Counted from the first letter of the stretch, positions 1-8,557 are shown. The stretch: DNA of 64,000 nt from Nocardia transvalensis (GCF_015477765.1 NZ_JADLQQ010000001.1:186001-250000), one strand, 5' to 3'. The notes: generated from the letters alone by a model not told the origin. A program made the numbers and translations.

Positions 1-1
1 C

Positions 2-211
2 GATGCCGCCGAGACCCATCCGGGCCGGCGTGACGCCCGCCTGTTCGCCGGTGTCCTGCGCGACGGCGCCTCGCTGTGCCTGCTGCAGGTGCGCCCTGAG
101 GACGACGAGGACGACCCCTTCGCCGACGACATCGACCTGCGCACCTACCCCAACCTGGCCCCCAACCTCATCGAGGCCCTGCGCCACACCTTGGAGAACG
201 TGCCGGACTAG
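2..211 (+). CDS. C-terminal end of a PPA1309-family-like conserved protein (5' truncated)
   Basis: An open frame enters from the left edge and ends at a TAG, giving the last 69 residues of a protein. The tail has an acidic stretch (PEDDEDDPFADDIDL) followed by a helix ending in HTLENVPD. This pattern and the place beside the Lon-like PDZ protease fit the small PPA1309 family of actinobacteria, which has no established function. The family call rests on memory of the neighbourhood and is tentative; that this frame is coding is much surer, because composition and codon use match the flanking genes. Confidence 0.6.
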   Translation, partial: DAAETHPGRRDARLFAGVLRDGASLCLLQVRPEDDEDDPFADDIDLRTYPNLAPNLIEALRHTLENVPD

Positions 212-262
212 CACCCGCCGGGCTCGTCCCCGCCTGCTCGAGCCTCAGGTCCCGGCGTGCCC

Positions 263-310
263 GCAAACCTCACTTCCCGGCATGCCGCAAACCTCACTTC
301 CCGGCATGCT
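263..310. repeat. 24-bp tandem duplication between two gene ends
   Basis: Two adjacent 24-base copies that begin GCAAACCTCACTTCCC differ only at the last base. They lie between the end of the PPA1309-like gene and the end of the convergent protease gene, so they are intergenic. No dyad symmetry typical of a terminator is obvious. Confidence 0.85.
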
Positions 311-325
311 TTTCGCCGGGATCCC

Positions 326-1351
326 TCACCCGCAGGTCGGGGCGTCCTTGCCGGTCGTGATGGCCTCGAGGGATTGGACCGCGCCCGTGAGGTTGTCGAC
401 CTTCACCAGTTTCAGGCCGGAGGGGATGCGCTGGCGGGCCTCGTCGCAGTTGTCCGCGGGGACCAGGAACGCCTCGGCGCCGGCTTCGCGGGCGGCCATC
501 ATCTTGTACTGGATGCCGCCGATCGGGCCCACCTTGCCGTCGGGATCGATGGTGCCGGTGCCCGCAATGAACTTGCCGCCGTTGAGTTTTCCGGTGCTCA
601 TCTTGTCCACCAGGGCCAGGCTGAACATCAGGCCCGCCGACGGGCCGCCGATATCGCTGAGATTGAAGTCGACGTGAACGGGACCGTTCGGCTGCTCGTC
701 CAGCGTGACTCCCAGGTATCCTTTACCGGAGTCCTCCGGCTGGGCACCGACTTTCACCTCGACGGTCTGTTCCTGTCCGGACCGGCGCACCACCACGGGC
801 ACGGCGGTCCCGGGCGGGGTCGCGCGGACGGTCTCCACGACGTCCTTGGCGGCGGTGATCGGTTTCCCGGCCACACTGACGAACTCGTCACCGGTCCGGA
901 GCAGATCCTTGGCGGGGCTGTTGTCGGTGACGGTGCGCACCTTCACCACCGTCGGGTACTTCAGGTAGTGCAGCGCCGCCATTTCGGCGTTGTTCTCCGA
1001 ATTCTTGAAGTCCTCCGCATTGGACTTGTCGACTTCGTCACGCGGGATACCCGGCGGATACACCTCCGCGCGCGGCCGCAGTCCGTAGCGGCCGTCGGCC
1101 CACAACCCGAACGCCTCGAAGATATTCAGCCCGTCGCGAACAGAGACGGTGGTCATGTTGAGGTTGCCGGCGGTCGGATCCACCGGTGCGCCCTGCACGT
1201 CGACGACCTGTTTGCCATCTACCTCACCCAGCGTATTGAACGTGGGACCAGGCCCGAGTGCGACGAACGGCACCGTGACGGCACTGCCCACGACACCGAG
1301 CACCAGCACGGGTATCAGGGCTGCCAAGAGGGTGAGGATCCGACGGTTCAC
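326..1351 (-). CDS. Lon-like membrane-anchored PDZ serine protease (YlbL/Rv3194c family)
   Basis: A 341-residue protein starts with a short cytoplasmic RR segment and one hydrophobic helix (residues 5-30), so the rest should lie outside the membrane. A PDZ domain spans roughly residues 130-215, and a Lon-type proteolytic domain fills the C-terminal third. The catalytic dyad is visible: Ser238 in GGPSAG and Lys283 in IQYK. There is no ATPase domain, as expected for this family of ATP-independent Lon-like proteases. The substrate is unknown. It is transcribed away from the metalloprotease gene that starts 50 bases off on the other strand, the arrangement recalled for Rv3194c/Rv3195. Confidence 0.9.
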   Translation of the reverse strand: MNRRILTLLAALIPVLVLGVVGSAVTVPFVALGPGPTFNTLGEVDGKQVVDVQGAPVDPTAGNLNMTTVSVRDGLNIFEAFGLWADGRYGLRPRAEVYPPGIPRDEVDKSNAEDFKNSENNAEMAALHYLKYPTVVKVRTVTDNSPAKDLLRTGDEFVSVAGKPITAAKDVVETVRATPPGTAVPVVVRRSGQEQTVEVKVGAQPEDSGKGYLGVTLDEQPNGPVHVDFNLSDIGGPSAGLMFSLALVDKMSTGKLNGGKFIAGTGTIDPDGKVGPIGGIQYKMMAAREAGAEAFLVPADNCDEARQRIPSGLKLVKVDNLTGAVQSLEAITTGKDAPTCG

Positions 1352-1388
1352 CCGGCCAACAGTAGCGGCTCGGGTTCTGGCACCCGAG

Positions 1389-1401
1389 TAGCGTTAGGGG
1401 T
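1389..1401 (+). promoter_or_regulatory. Leaderless promoter -10 element of the metalloprotease gene
   Basis: TAGCGT at 1389-1394 fits the actinobacterial TANNNT -10 motif and is followed by exactly 7 bases and then the ATG. No ribosome-binding site precedes this ATG, so the transcript probably starts at the start codon. Confidence 0.55.
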
Positions 1402-2811
1402 ATGAGTGACGTGCCCTTCGGATTCTCGAACCGTGACGACGACGATGACCGCAACAAGCGGGACGATCCGTCGGCCTCGGGCGCGAACAACCCGCACGGG
1501 TTCTCGATCGGCGGGTCCGGCGCGGGATTCGATCCGGCCGCGCTCGGGCAGATGCTGACCTCGCTGGGCCAAATGTTCTCCACCATGGGCCAGCCCGGCT
1601 CGCAGTCGAGCGGCCCGGTGAACTACGACGTCGCCAAGCAGCTGGCCCGCCAGCAGCTGGGCGCGACCGTACCCCCGGTGTCCTCGGGTGCGCAGCGCGC
1701 GGTCGACGATGCGGCACATCTGGCCGAGCTGTGGCTGGATGCCGCCACCATGCTGCCCGCCGGTGCGACCAAGACCGCGGCCTGGACGGCCAACGACTGG
1801 ATCGAGCAGACGCTGCCGACCTGGAAGCGCCTGTGCGATCCGGTTGCCGAGCAGGTCTCGGGCATGTGGACAGCGGCCCTGCCGGAGGAGGCGAAGGAGT
1901 TCGCCGCCCCGATGATCGGCATGCTCGGCCAGATGGGCGGCCTGGCATTCGGCTCGCAGCTGGGCCAGGCGCTGGGTCAGCTCGCCCAGGAGGTGCTGAC
2001 CTCCACCGATATCGGCCTGCCGCTGGGTCCGGCCGGGACGTCCGCGCTGCTGCCGACGGCGATCACCGAATTCAGCAAGGGCTTGGAGCGGCCGGAGAGC
2101 GAGATCCTGGTGTATCTGGCCGCCCGGGAGGCGGCCCATCAGCGACTGTTCGCCCACGTGCCGTGGCTGCGGCAGCAGGTGCTGGGCGCGGTGGAGGATT
2201 ACGCGCGCGGCATCCGCATGGACTTCTCGGCCATCGAGCAGGCCGCGCAGGGCATCGACCCGATGATGCTCACCGACCCGTCGAAGCTCGAGGAACTGCT
2301 GGCGCAGGGCACCTTCGAGCCCCAGACCACTCCCGAGCAGAAGTCCGCGCTGGAACGGCTGGAGACGCTGCTGGCGCTGATCGAGGGTTGGGTGGAGGTC
2401 GTCGTCACCGATGCGGTCGGCGATCGGCTGCCCGGTGCGGGCGCGCTCGCCGAGACGCTGCGGCGGCGCCGCGCCACGGGCGGTCCGGCCGAACAGACCT
2501 TCGCGACGCTGGTCGGACTCGAACTGCGGCCGCGCAAGCTGCGCGAGGCGGCCACGCTGTGGCGGCGCCTGACCACCGATGCGGGTCTGGAGGCCCGCGA
2601 CGGGGTCTGGTCGCATCCGGATCTGCTCCCCAGCTCCGAGGATCTGGACAATCCCGCCGGTTTCATCGACGGCGTGATCGGCGGTGGGGCAAACGTTTTC
2701 GACGACCCGCTGGCCCAGCTGGCCGAAACCGAAGCGCGCGAGCGCGAACAGCGCCGGGGTGAGTCGAAGCCGAAGGACGATGCCGACGGCGGCGAGGGCG
2801 AGCATTCCTGA
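1402..2811 (+). CDS. Zinc-dependent metalloprotease, Zincin_2/DUF2342 family (Rv3195-like)
   Basis: A 469-residue protein with a polar, low-complexity N-terminus (about 45 residues, DDDDDRNKRDD and glycine-rich) and a long helical body. The family signature with the putative zinc-binding site is AAREAAHQRLF at residues 240-250, with Glu243 and His246. This is not a plain HExxH, and activity is inferred from the family name, not shown. The C-terminal 30 residues are again charged and probably disordered. It is divergent from the Lon-like protease, a pairing seen in mycobacteria. The ATG was chosen because it sits 7 bases after a -10 hexamer. Confidence 0.88.
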   Translation: MSDVPFGFSNRDDDDDRNKRDDPSASGANNPHGFSIGGSGAGFDPAALGQMLTSLGQMFSTMGQPGSQSSGPVNYDVAKQLARQQLGATVPPVSSGAQRAVDDAAHLAELWLDAATMLPAGATKTAAWTANDWIEQTLPTWKRLCDPVAEQVSGMWTAALPEEAKEFAAPMIGMLGQMGGLAFGSQLGQALGQLAQEVLTSTDIGLPLGPAGTSALLPTAITEFSKGLERPESEILVYLAAREAAHQRLFAHVPWLRQQVLGAVEDYARGIRMDFSAIEQAAQGIDPMMLTDPSKLEELLAQGTFEPQTTPEQKSALERLETLLALIEGWVEVVVTDAVGDRLPGAGALAETLRRRRATGGPAEQTFATLVGLELRPRKLREAATLWRRLTTDAGLEARDGVWSHPDLLPSSEDLDNPAGFIDGVIGGGANVFDDPLAQLAETEAREREQRRGESKPKDDADGGEGEHS

Positions 2812-3061
2812 TCCGCTCCACCCAAGGCAATAGTCAGCAAACCAGCGCTCCAAGCCCTCGACCGGACCGCTGCATGTGGCGGTAATTGCGCGTTTATCGG
2901 CGGCTATCAAGGGTTGGTGACCTTGCACCGCGGGAGTATGGTGACCCGCGAGGATTGATCGCCAACCAATAGCGATCTCCTGGCTACTACACGTTCCGCG
3001 GTGCCGCCCACTCATGTGGGACCGAGCTGGGCGGCCGTTGCGGCCGAGGAGAGGAGTGCTC

Positions 3062-3865
3062 ATGCGAGCCTGCCGCCGGATGCTGATGGCCCTGTCGGCG
3101 CCGCTGACCGCGCTGGCGTTGAGTTCCGGTGTGGCCGCCGCCGCGCCGGAACAGCTGCCGACCGTCGTCCTCGTGCACGGCGCCTTCGCCGACCCGGCCA
3201 GCTGGGACGGTGTCGCGGGTCAGCTGCGCGAGCTGGGTTACCCCGTGGTGGCCCCCGGCAACCCACTGCGCGGGCCCTCCTCCGACGCGGCCGCCATCGG
3301 CTCCACGCTCGACAGCATCTCCGGCCCGGTGATCCTGGTCGGCCACTCCTACGGCGGCGCGGTGATCAACAATGCCGGGCGCGCGGCGAATGTGCGGGCC
3401 CTGGTGTACGTTTCGGCCCTCGCGCCCGGACAGGGCGAGCCGGCCGCGCTCGGCACCGACCCGATCCGATATCCGGGCAGTAAGCTCATGCCGCCGGTGG
3501 TGGCGCCGAAGCTCGCGGACGATCCGTACGGCCGCGCGGGCGACCTCTACATCGACCCCGCGTACTTCCACGACGCCTTCGCCGCGGACGTCCCCGCGGA
3601 TACCGCCGCTCGGATGGCCGCGACCCAGCACTCGGTCGCGCCGGGTGCATTCCTCGAACCCAACGGCGCCCCGGCTTGCGACGCGCACCCGAGCTGGTGG
3701 CTCATCCCCCAGCAGGACAACGCGGTCCCGCCCGCCGCGCAACGCGCCATGGCCGGACGCTGCCACTCCCGGGTCACCGAGATCTCGGGCTCGCACGCGG
3801 TACTCGTCTCCCATCCCGAGGCGGTGACCGCACTCGTCCGGCAGGCCGATGCCGCGACCCGCTGA
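3062..3865 (+). CDS. Secreted alpha/beta hydrolase (putative esterase)
   Basis: The 267-residue product begins with a Sec signal peptide (positive MRACRR, hydrophobic run, cleavage near AAAAPEQ at about residue 27). The mature part has the alpha/beta hydrolase opening VVLVHGAF and the nucleophile elbow GHSYGG with Ser96. The final GSHAVLVSHPE segment supplies a plausible catalytic histidine. The start was chosen for the AGGAGAGG Shine-Dalgarno just upstream; a longer frame begins at 3014 but lacks such a site and would place the signal peptide internally. It has no operon partner. Family-level function is secure, the substrate is not. Confidence 0.85.
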   Translation: MRACRRMLMALSAPLTALALSSGVAAAAPEQLPTVVLVHGAFADPASWDGVAGQLRELGYPVVAPGNPLRGPSSDAAAIGSTLDSISGPVILVGHSYGGAVINNAGRAANVRALVYVSALAPGQGEPAALGTDPIRYPGSKLMPPVVAPKLADDPYGRAGDLYIDPAYFHDAFAADVPADTAARMAATQHSVAPGAFLEPNGAPACDAHPSWWLIPQQDNAVPPAAQRAMAGRCHSRVTEISGSHAVLVSHPEAVTALVRQADAATR

Positions 3866-3957
3866 CATCTCTCGCCGTTCACTCGTTTCCCCGACCGACA
3901 TGCGAGCGGGACGAGTCGGGGCAGCTGAAGGCCCCTCCAACCCCCTTGGATGATTCG

Positions 3958-3973
3958 GTGCACATATGTACAC
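3958..3973. promoter_or_regulatory. Near-perfect palindrome upstream of the P450 gene (candidate operator)
   Basis: GTGCACATATGTACAC is palindromic except for one base pair (7 of 8 pairs match). It lies 39 bases before the P450 start and is unusually AT-rich for this locus. The likely role is a repressor site; no regulator gene is adjacent, so the protein that binds is unknown. Confidence 0.45.
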
Positions 3974-4012
3974 TGGCCGCATTCAGGGGTAGCGGAGGGA
4001 GTCACGGCAACG

Positions 4013-5551
4013 ATGGCAGCGCTCTCGAAGACGACCGGGGCATCGCATCCTGCGGTCCTGCATCCATCCCGCTGGTTGCCCACCTTCATCCGCTGGCACG
4101 ACACGCGGGTGTCGTGGTGGGAGTCGTGGAAGCTGGCGGTGAAGACCGTACCCCGGGTGCGCGACCACACCATCACCGAATACGCGACCCGCATGCCGGG
4201 TCAGGACGATGTGATGGTCGCGCGGATACCGTTTCTGCGGTTCGTGGTCGTCCGCAGCCCGGAACTGGCCCGCCACGTCCTGGTGACCAACCAGAACAAC
4301 TACGCCAAGAGCGCCGAGTACGACATGCTCGCGGTCGCCTTCGGGCGCGGATTGGTGACCGATCTCGACGACCGGCGGTGGATGCGGAACCGACGGCTCG
4401 TGCAACCGGTATTCGGTAAGCGCAATGTCGATCGGTTCGCCGGTCCGATGACGGAGGCGGCGCTCGATGCCGTCGAGCGCATCGCGGCCGCGGGGCCGGA
4501 CAGCCCGGTCGACGTCAATTTCGAAATGAACCGCCTCACTCTGGACATCATCGCCCGGACCATGTTCGGCACCGATCTGGCGGGGCCGATGGCGCAGGTG
4601 CGGCTGGCGAATCTGTTGCGGTTCTTCGGGGTCGGTTTCATGACCAATCTGAGCCGACCCATCCGGGCGATGTCGACGTGGGTGCTGCGGCACGGTCCGC
4701 ATCCCGAGGCGGCCGACAACCCGCGGTTGCCCATGCGGCTGATGCGCGCCGCGGGCTGGCTCACCGCGCCCCGGGCCATGCGCGATCTGCGGCATGTCGA
4801 GACGGTGATCGATCAGCTCATTGCCGATCATCGGTCCGGGCGGATCACCCGCAAGGACAATCTGCTGGCGCTGCTGATGGATGCGCGCGATCCCGAGACC
4901 GGATACGCCTACACCGATCAGGAGATCCGCGACGAGCTGATGACCTTCATCGGCGCCGGAATGGAGACGACCGCAACGGCCTTGGCGTGGACGTGGCATC
5001 TGCTCGGCAAGCATCCCGAGGTGCGGGAACGGCTGTACGAGGAATTGGACACCGTGCTGGCCGGGCGGGTGCCGACGGCCGAGGACGTCGACCGGCTGGT
5101 GTGGACCAAGGCCGTGGTGTCGGAGACCATGCGCGTCTATCCGCCGATCATCGGGCTGGCCCGCGTCGCGGTCGGCGACGATGTGCTCGGCGGATACCCG
5201 ATCAAGGCGGGCACCACCGTGGCGGTCATGCTGCACGGCGTCCATCACAACGACCGAATCTGGGACCGCCCCGACGAATTCGACCCGACCCGATACCTGC
5301 CCGAGAACCTGCAGACACCACAGAAGCAGGCGTCCCTCCCCTTCGGCGCCGGTAAGCGCATGTGCGTCGCCTACGGCTTCGCCACCATGGAGGCCGTGCT
5401 CGTACTGGCCACCATGGCCCAGCGCCTGGAGCTGAACCCCGTGAACGACAAGCCTATTCGCCCCCAGATCTCGTTCACCGGCGGCCCGGACGAGCCGGTA
5501 TGGATGCACCCGACCGAACGCCCGGCCCGCCGCCACCATCAAGCTGTGTGA
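4013..5551 (+). CDS. Cytochrome P450 monooxygenase
   Basis: A 512-residue haem-thiolate monooxygenase. The I-helix oxygen-binding motif GAGMETTATAL is near residue 314, the ExxR motif is in ETMRVYPP near 370, and the haem loop FGAGKRMC places the cysteine ligand at residue 451. No membrane anchor is seen, so it is a soluble bacterial enzyme that needs separate ferredoxin and reductase partners; none are nearby. The length (above 500) and the GKRMCVAYGF loop resemble bacterial P450s of the fatty-acid/terpene type more than the roughly 400-residue CYP105/107 groups, but the family number cannot be set by eye. The start was taken at the ATG preceded by GGAGGGA, not the upstream in-frame start at 3950, which would cut through the palindrome. 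Confidence 0.93.
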   Translation: MAALSKTTGASHPAVLHPSRWLPTFIRWHDTRVSWWESWKLAVKTVPRVRDHTITEYATRMPGQDDVMVARIPFLRFVVVRSPELARHVLVTNQNNYAKSAEYDMLAVAFGRGLVTDLDDRRWMRNRRLVQPVFGKRNVDRFAGPMTEAALDAVERIAAAGPDSPVDVNFEMNRLTLDIIARTMFGTDLAGPMAQVRLANLLRFFGVGFMTNLSRPIRAMSTWVLRHGPHPEAADNPRLPMRLMRAAGWLTAPRAMRDLRHVETVIDQLIADHRSGRITRKDNLLALLMDARDPETGYAYTDQEIRDELMTFIGAGMETTATALAWTWHLLGKHPEVRERLYEELDTVLAGRVPTAEDVDRLVWTKAVVSETMRVYPPIIGLARVAVGDDVLGGYPIKAGTTVAVMLHGVHHNDRIWDRPDEFDPTRYLPENLQTPQKQASLPFGAGKRMCVAYGFATMEAVLVLATMAQRLELNPVNDKPIRPQISFTGGPDEPVWMHPTERPARRHHQAV

Positions 5552-5744
5552 CTGCGGCCCTGTCGACCCGGTTCCGACATTTCGACCAGCGCGCCGGAAA
5601 GACGGTGGCGGGCAGCGGGATACCGGAACGCGGCATAGCGGACAGGAAGGGCTGAGACGCGGAATTCCGCAGGCGTGGACGGGAGGCGGTGGGGCGGACA
5701 TGGGCGAGCGGGCGCGGACAGGACGTTGTCCTCATGAGGTGCCC

Positions 5745-5772
5745 TGTGGATGAGCCGGTTTTCTGTGGATAA
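5745..5772 (-). promoter_or_regulatory. Two DnaA-box-like nonamers
   Basis: On the minus strand TTATCCACA (5764-5772) is a perfect DnaA box and TCATCCACA (5745-5753) is one base off. Both lie in the 270-base gap between the P450 and the ThiF-like gene. No replication gene or AT-rich unwinding element is near, so an origin is unlikely; DnaA titration or chance are the options. Confidence 0.3.
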
Positions 5773-5822
5773 CCAGGGCTTTCGGCAACTGCCGTCCCGG
5801 ACGGGCCCGCGATACTGCGGAT

Positions 5823-6758
5823 ATGACGTTGAATTGCCCACGCGGGCCGATGTTGCATCCGCGGCTGGCCGTGTTGCGCCGGCCGTCGGGGGTGGTGCAG
5901 TTGGGGTGGGATCCGGAGCGGGCGATGGTGCTGGATCCGCCGGGGTGGCAGGCCGATACCGTGCTGGAATTCCTGCGGTTACTGGACGGGCTGCGCAGCC
6001 ATCCGCAGATCGTGTGGCAGGCAGCCCGTTTCGGCGTGGCCGTCGCGGATGCGCTGGCGGTGCTCGCCGAACTGGACGGGGCCGGATTGCTGGTGCGGCC
6101 GCATGCCCGCGCGGCCGAGGTACGGGCCGTGCGGGTGCACGGGCGCGGGCCGCTGTCGGATGCGATCGCCGCGGGCGCGCGCACACTGGGGCTGCGGCCG
6201 ACCCGGTCCCGTGAATACGACGCCCGCTCCCCCGTCTCCGCATGGTCGGCAGATCTGGTGGTGCTCGCCGACGCCCTGGTGCCCGAACCGCATCTGGTGA
6301 ACGACCTCGTGCTGCACCGGATTCCGCACCTTCAGGTCCGCATCCGCGACGGCCGCGGCATCGTCGGCCCGCTGGTGCTGCCCGGCGGCACCAGCTGTCT
6401 GCGCTGTGCCGATCTGACCCGCCGCGATCTGGACGCGGAGTGGCCGCATCTGGCCGGACAGCTGCTCGGACGGGTCGGGCACGCCTCGCCCGCGACCATC
6501 GCCGCCACCACGGCGCTGGTGCTGCGCGAGCTGGAGACGATCATGGCCGGGCGGGCCGAGAGTCCACCGCAGACCCTGGACACCACATTGGAACTGGACC
6601 CCCAGTCGCATCGCATCGAGCGGCGGCAGTGGGGCCCGCATGCGGCTTGTGGCTGTCGCGCCGCACGGCGGTCCGATGCCGACGCTCAGCCGCCGCAGGC
6701 GTACGACGATCCGGCCGCCGCCAGCACCGCACAACCCCAGCGACCCGCCATCAGATAG
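5823..6758 (+). CDS. Orphan ThiF-like / cyclodehydratase-C-like zinc protein (Rv3196-like)
   Basis: A 311-residue protein that resembles the E1-like partner proteins of RiPP cyclodehydratases. An N-terminal small winged-helix-like region (residues 1-90) precedes a degenerate Rossmann-type ThiF region (residues 100-250). Two cysteine pairs, CLRC at 192-195 and CGC at 276-278, form the zinc site usual for the E1 fold. The glycine-rich ATP loop of true E1 enzymes is not evident, so a binding rather than catalytic role is likely. No YcaO gene is nearby. The tail after the last cysteines is low in complexity and overlaps the opposite-strand small gene. It matches the position of Rv3196 beside the ABC1 kinase gene. 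Function is unknown. Confidence 0.75.
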   Translation: MTLNCPRGPMLHPRLAVLRRPSGVVQLGWDPERAMVLDPPGWQADTVLEFLRLLDGLRSHPQIVWQAARFGVAVADALAVLAELDGAGLLVRPHARAAEVRAVRVHGRGPLSDAIAAGARTLGLRPTRSREYDARSPVSAWSADLVVLADALVPEPHLVNDLVLHRIPHLQVRIRDGRGIVGPLVLPGGTSCLRCADLTRRDLDAEWPHLAGQLLGRVGHASPATIAATTALVLRELETIMAGRAESPPQTLDTTLELDPQSHRIERRQWGPHAACGCRAARRSDADAQPPQAYDDPAAASTAQPQRPAIR

Positions 6759-6958
6759 GGCACGACATGTCCCCAGCTACCGAGCACGCCATCGACGACG
6801 GCCGATCCGGTGACCACCGGCGGAACCTCGTCGATCGGCTGGATCGCCGCGGAGTCGGCGACCAGGGGTTCCGAAGCATTCGCCGCCGCTGTCGACAGCG
6901 CCGGTACGAGCAGTGCGGCGGCCACCACACCACCGGCGGCCAGTCGTCGAGCTCGCAT
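6686..6958 (-). CDS. Small secreted two-cysteine peptide, unknown
   Basis: A 90-residue product with a clear Sec signal peptide (MRARRLAAGG plus a hydrophobic run, cleavage near TAAANAS at about residue 27). The mature part of some 60 residues is hydrophobic and rich in valine, alanine and glycine, and ends in a tail holding two cysteines (WGCAVLAAAG, then SSYACGG). The start has a strong GGAGGG site 2-8 bases upstream, which argues for a real gene although the last 73 bases overlap the end of the convergent ThiF-like gene. I do not recognise the family. A small secreted disulfide-bonded protein or bacteriocin-like peptide are possible readings. Confidence 0.6.
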   Translation of the reverse strand: MRARRLAAGGVVAAALLVPALSTAAANASEPLVADSAAIQPIDEVPPVVTGSAVVDGVLGSWGHVVPYLMAGRWGCAVLAAAGSSYACGG

Positions 6959-7157
6959 CTTCCCTCCGTTCCTCGAGGTGAGTCGTCGGCCAGTATCGGC
7001 GCCGGTCAGCGGCAGGTACAGCCCCGATCGTCCGGGGCCCGCCACCGGCAAACACCGGGCGGCCACCGTGCTGTGACGGAATGCACACCCTGCGGCGACC
7101 GTCCGGTTCACCCAATTCTCATGGCACACCGCACGGTACGTCCGCCATGATGGGGAG

Positions 7158-8501
7158 GTGTCCGAGATTGTGCGCCGTCGCTCGTCCCGCAACGCCAAAC
7201 TGGCCAAGATCCCGCTCGGGATCGCGGGCCGCGCCGCCGTGGGATTCGGTCGCAAGCTCGCCGGGGGCGACAAGGGTGAAATCAACGCGGAACTGAACCA
7301 GAAGGCCGCCGAGCAACTGTTCACCGTCCTGGGCGAACTCAAGGGCGGCGCAATGAAATTCGGGCAGGCGCTGTCGGTGATGGAGGCGGCGGTGCCCGAG
7401 CAGTTCGGCGAGCACTACCGCGAGGCGCTCACCAAACTGCAGGCCGCGGCCCCGCCGATGTCGGCGGCGACCGTCCACCGGGTCCTCGATCAGCAGCTGG
7501 GCACCGCGTGGCGGCAGCGGTTCCGGGAGTTCGACGACGCCCCGGCCGCCTCGGCGAGTATCGGCCAGGTCCACAAGGCCGTCTGGTCCGACGGCCGCAC
7601 GGTCGCGGTGAAGGTGCAGTATCCCGGCGCCGACGAGGCATTGCGCGCGGATCTGAAGACGCTGAACCGGATGGCCGGAATGATCGCCACCCTGCTGCAG
7701 ACCGCCGATGTGAAGCCGGTGCTGGCCGAGATCAGCGAACGGATGGAAGAGGAGCTGGACTACCGCATCGAGGCCGGTAACCAGCGCGCATTCGCCAAGG
7801 GTTTCGACGGGCATCCGCGTTTCCGGGTGCCCAAGGTGGTGGCCAGCTCGCCGAAGGTTCTGGTGACCGAATGGCTCGACGCCACCCCGGTGTCGGCGAT
7901 CATCGCCCGGGGCAATGCGGATCCGGAGGGCACCCGTGACCTGCGCAACCGGGTGGCCGGGCTGATGGCCGAATTCGACTTCTGTTCCCCGGCCACGGTC
8001 GGGCTGCTGCACGGCGACCCGCACCCCGGCAACTTCCTGATGCTGCCCGACGGCAAGCTCGCGGTCATCGACTACGGCGCATGCGCACCGCTGCCGAACG
8101 GTTTCCCGCCGATCCTCGGCCGGATGGTGGCGCTGGCGGTGGAGGACCGCTACGAGGAACTGACCCAGCTGATGCACGACAACGGCTGGGTGCTACCCGG
8201 CAAGACGGTGACCCATCGCGAGATCGCCGATTTCCTGCGCCCGTTCTCCGACCCCATCCGCACCGAAACCTTCCACTTCACCCGCCGGTGGATGCAGCGC
8301 GTCGCCAGCAAGGCAACCGACATCACGAGCCCCGAAATGAAGACCTCCTGGGCGCTCCAACTCCCCCCGGAACACGCCATGGTCTTCCGGGTACTGATGG
8401 GCTCGATCGGCATCTGCGCCCAACTCGAGGCCGAGGTCCCCTTCATGCGCCTGATGCACGACTGGGTCCCCGGCTACGCCGAATACCGAACCGCCAGCTG
8501 A
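7158..8501 (+). CDS. ABC1/UbiB-family atypical kinase (Rv3197-like)
   Basis: A 447-residue protein of the AarF/UbiB/ABC1 kinase-like family. The family-specific KxGQ motif reads MKFGQ, the A-rich loop that replaces the usual glycine loop reads PAASASIGQVHKA, and the kinase lysine lies in VAVKVQYPG. The catalytic and metal-binding motifs are HGDPHPGNF and DYGA. It is often mis-annotated as an ABC transporter ATP-binding protein. In mycobacteria the homologue adjoins whiB7 and has been linked to macrolide tolerance in that regulon, which fits whiB7 lying 2.3 kb away here. The GTG start leaves little room for a ribosome site. No transmembrane helices are evident at the C-terminus. Confidence 0.9.
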   Translation: MSEIVRRRSSRNAKLAKIPLGIAGRAAVGFGRKLAGGDKGEINAELNQKAAEQLFTVLGELKGGAMKFGQALSVMEAAVPEQFGEHYREALTKLQAAAPPMSAATVHRVLDQQLGTAWRQRFREFDDAPAASASIGQVHKAVWSDGRTVAVKVQYPGADEALRADLKTLNRMAGMIATLLQTADVKPVLAEISERMEEELDYRIEAGNQRAFAKGFDGHPRFRVPKVVASSPKVLVTEWLDATPVSAIIARGNADPEGTRDLRNRVAGLMAEFDFCSPATVGLLHGDPHPGNFLMLPDGKLAVIDYGACAPLPNGFPPILGRMVALAVEDRYEELTQLMHDNGWVLPGKTVTHREIADFLRPFSDPIRTETFHFTRRWMQRVASKATDITSPEMKTSWALQLPPEHAMVFRVLMGSIGICAQLEAEVPFMRLMHDWVPGYAEYRTAS

Positions 8502-8521
8502 CTTCCCACCCACCTCACGAG

Positions 8522-8557
8522 CCCTGCACCCCGGCGCTGAGGCGCCGGGGTGCAGGG
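8522..8557 (+). terminator. Perfect 16-bp hairpin after the ABC1 kinase gene
   Basis: CCCTGCACCCCGGCGC pairs without mismatch with the downstream arm around a TGAG loop. It begins 20 bases after the stop codon. There is no T-run, so it is a strong I-shaped terminator or 3' mRNA barrier of the kind common in high-GC actinomycetes. Confidence 0.75.

Noticed and set aside
257..1405. Long plus-strand open frame covering the Lon-like protease
   Set aside because: It is the antisense shadow of a gene with clear catalytic motifs; its translation has no domain pattern and no ribosome site.
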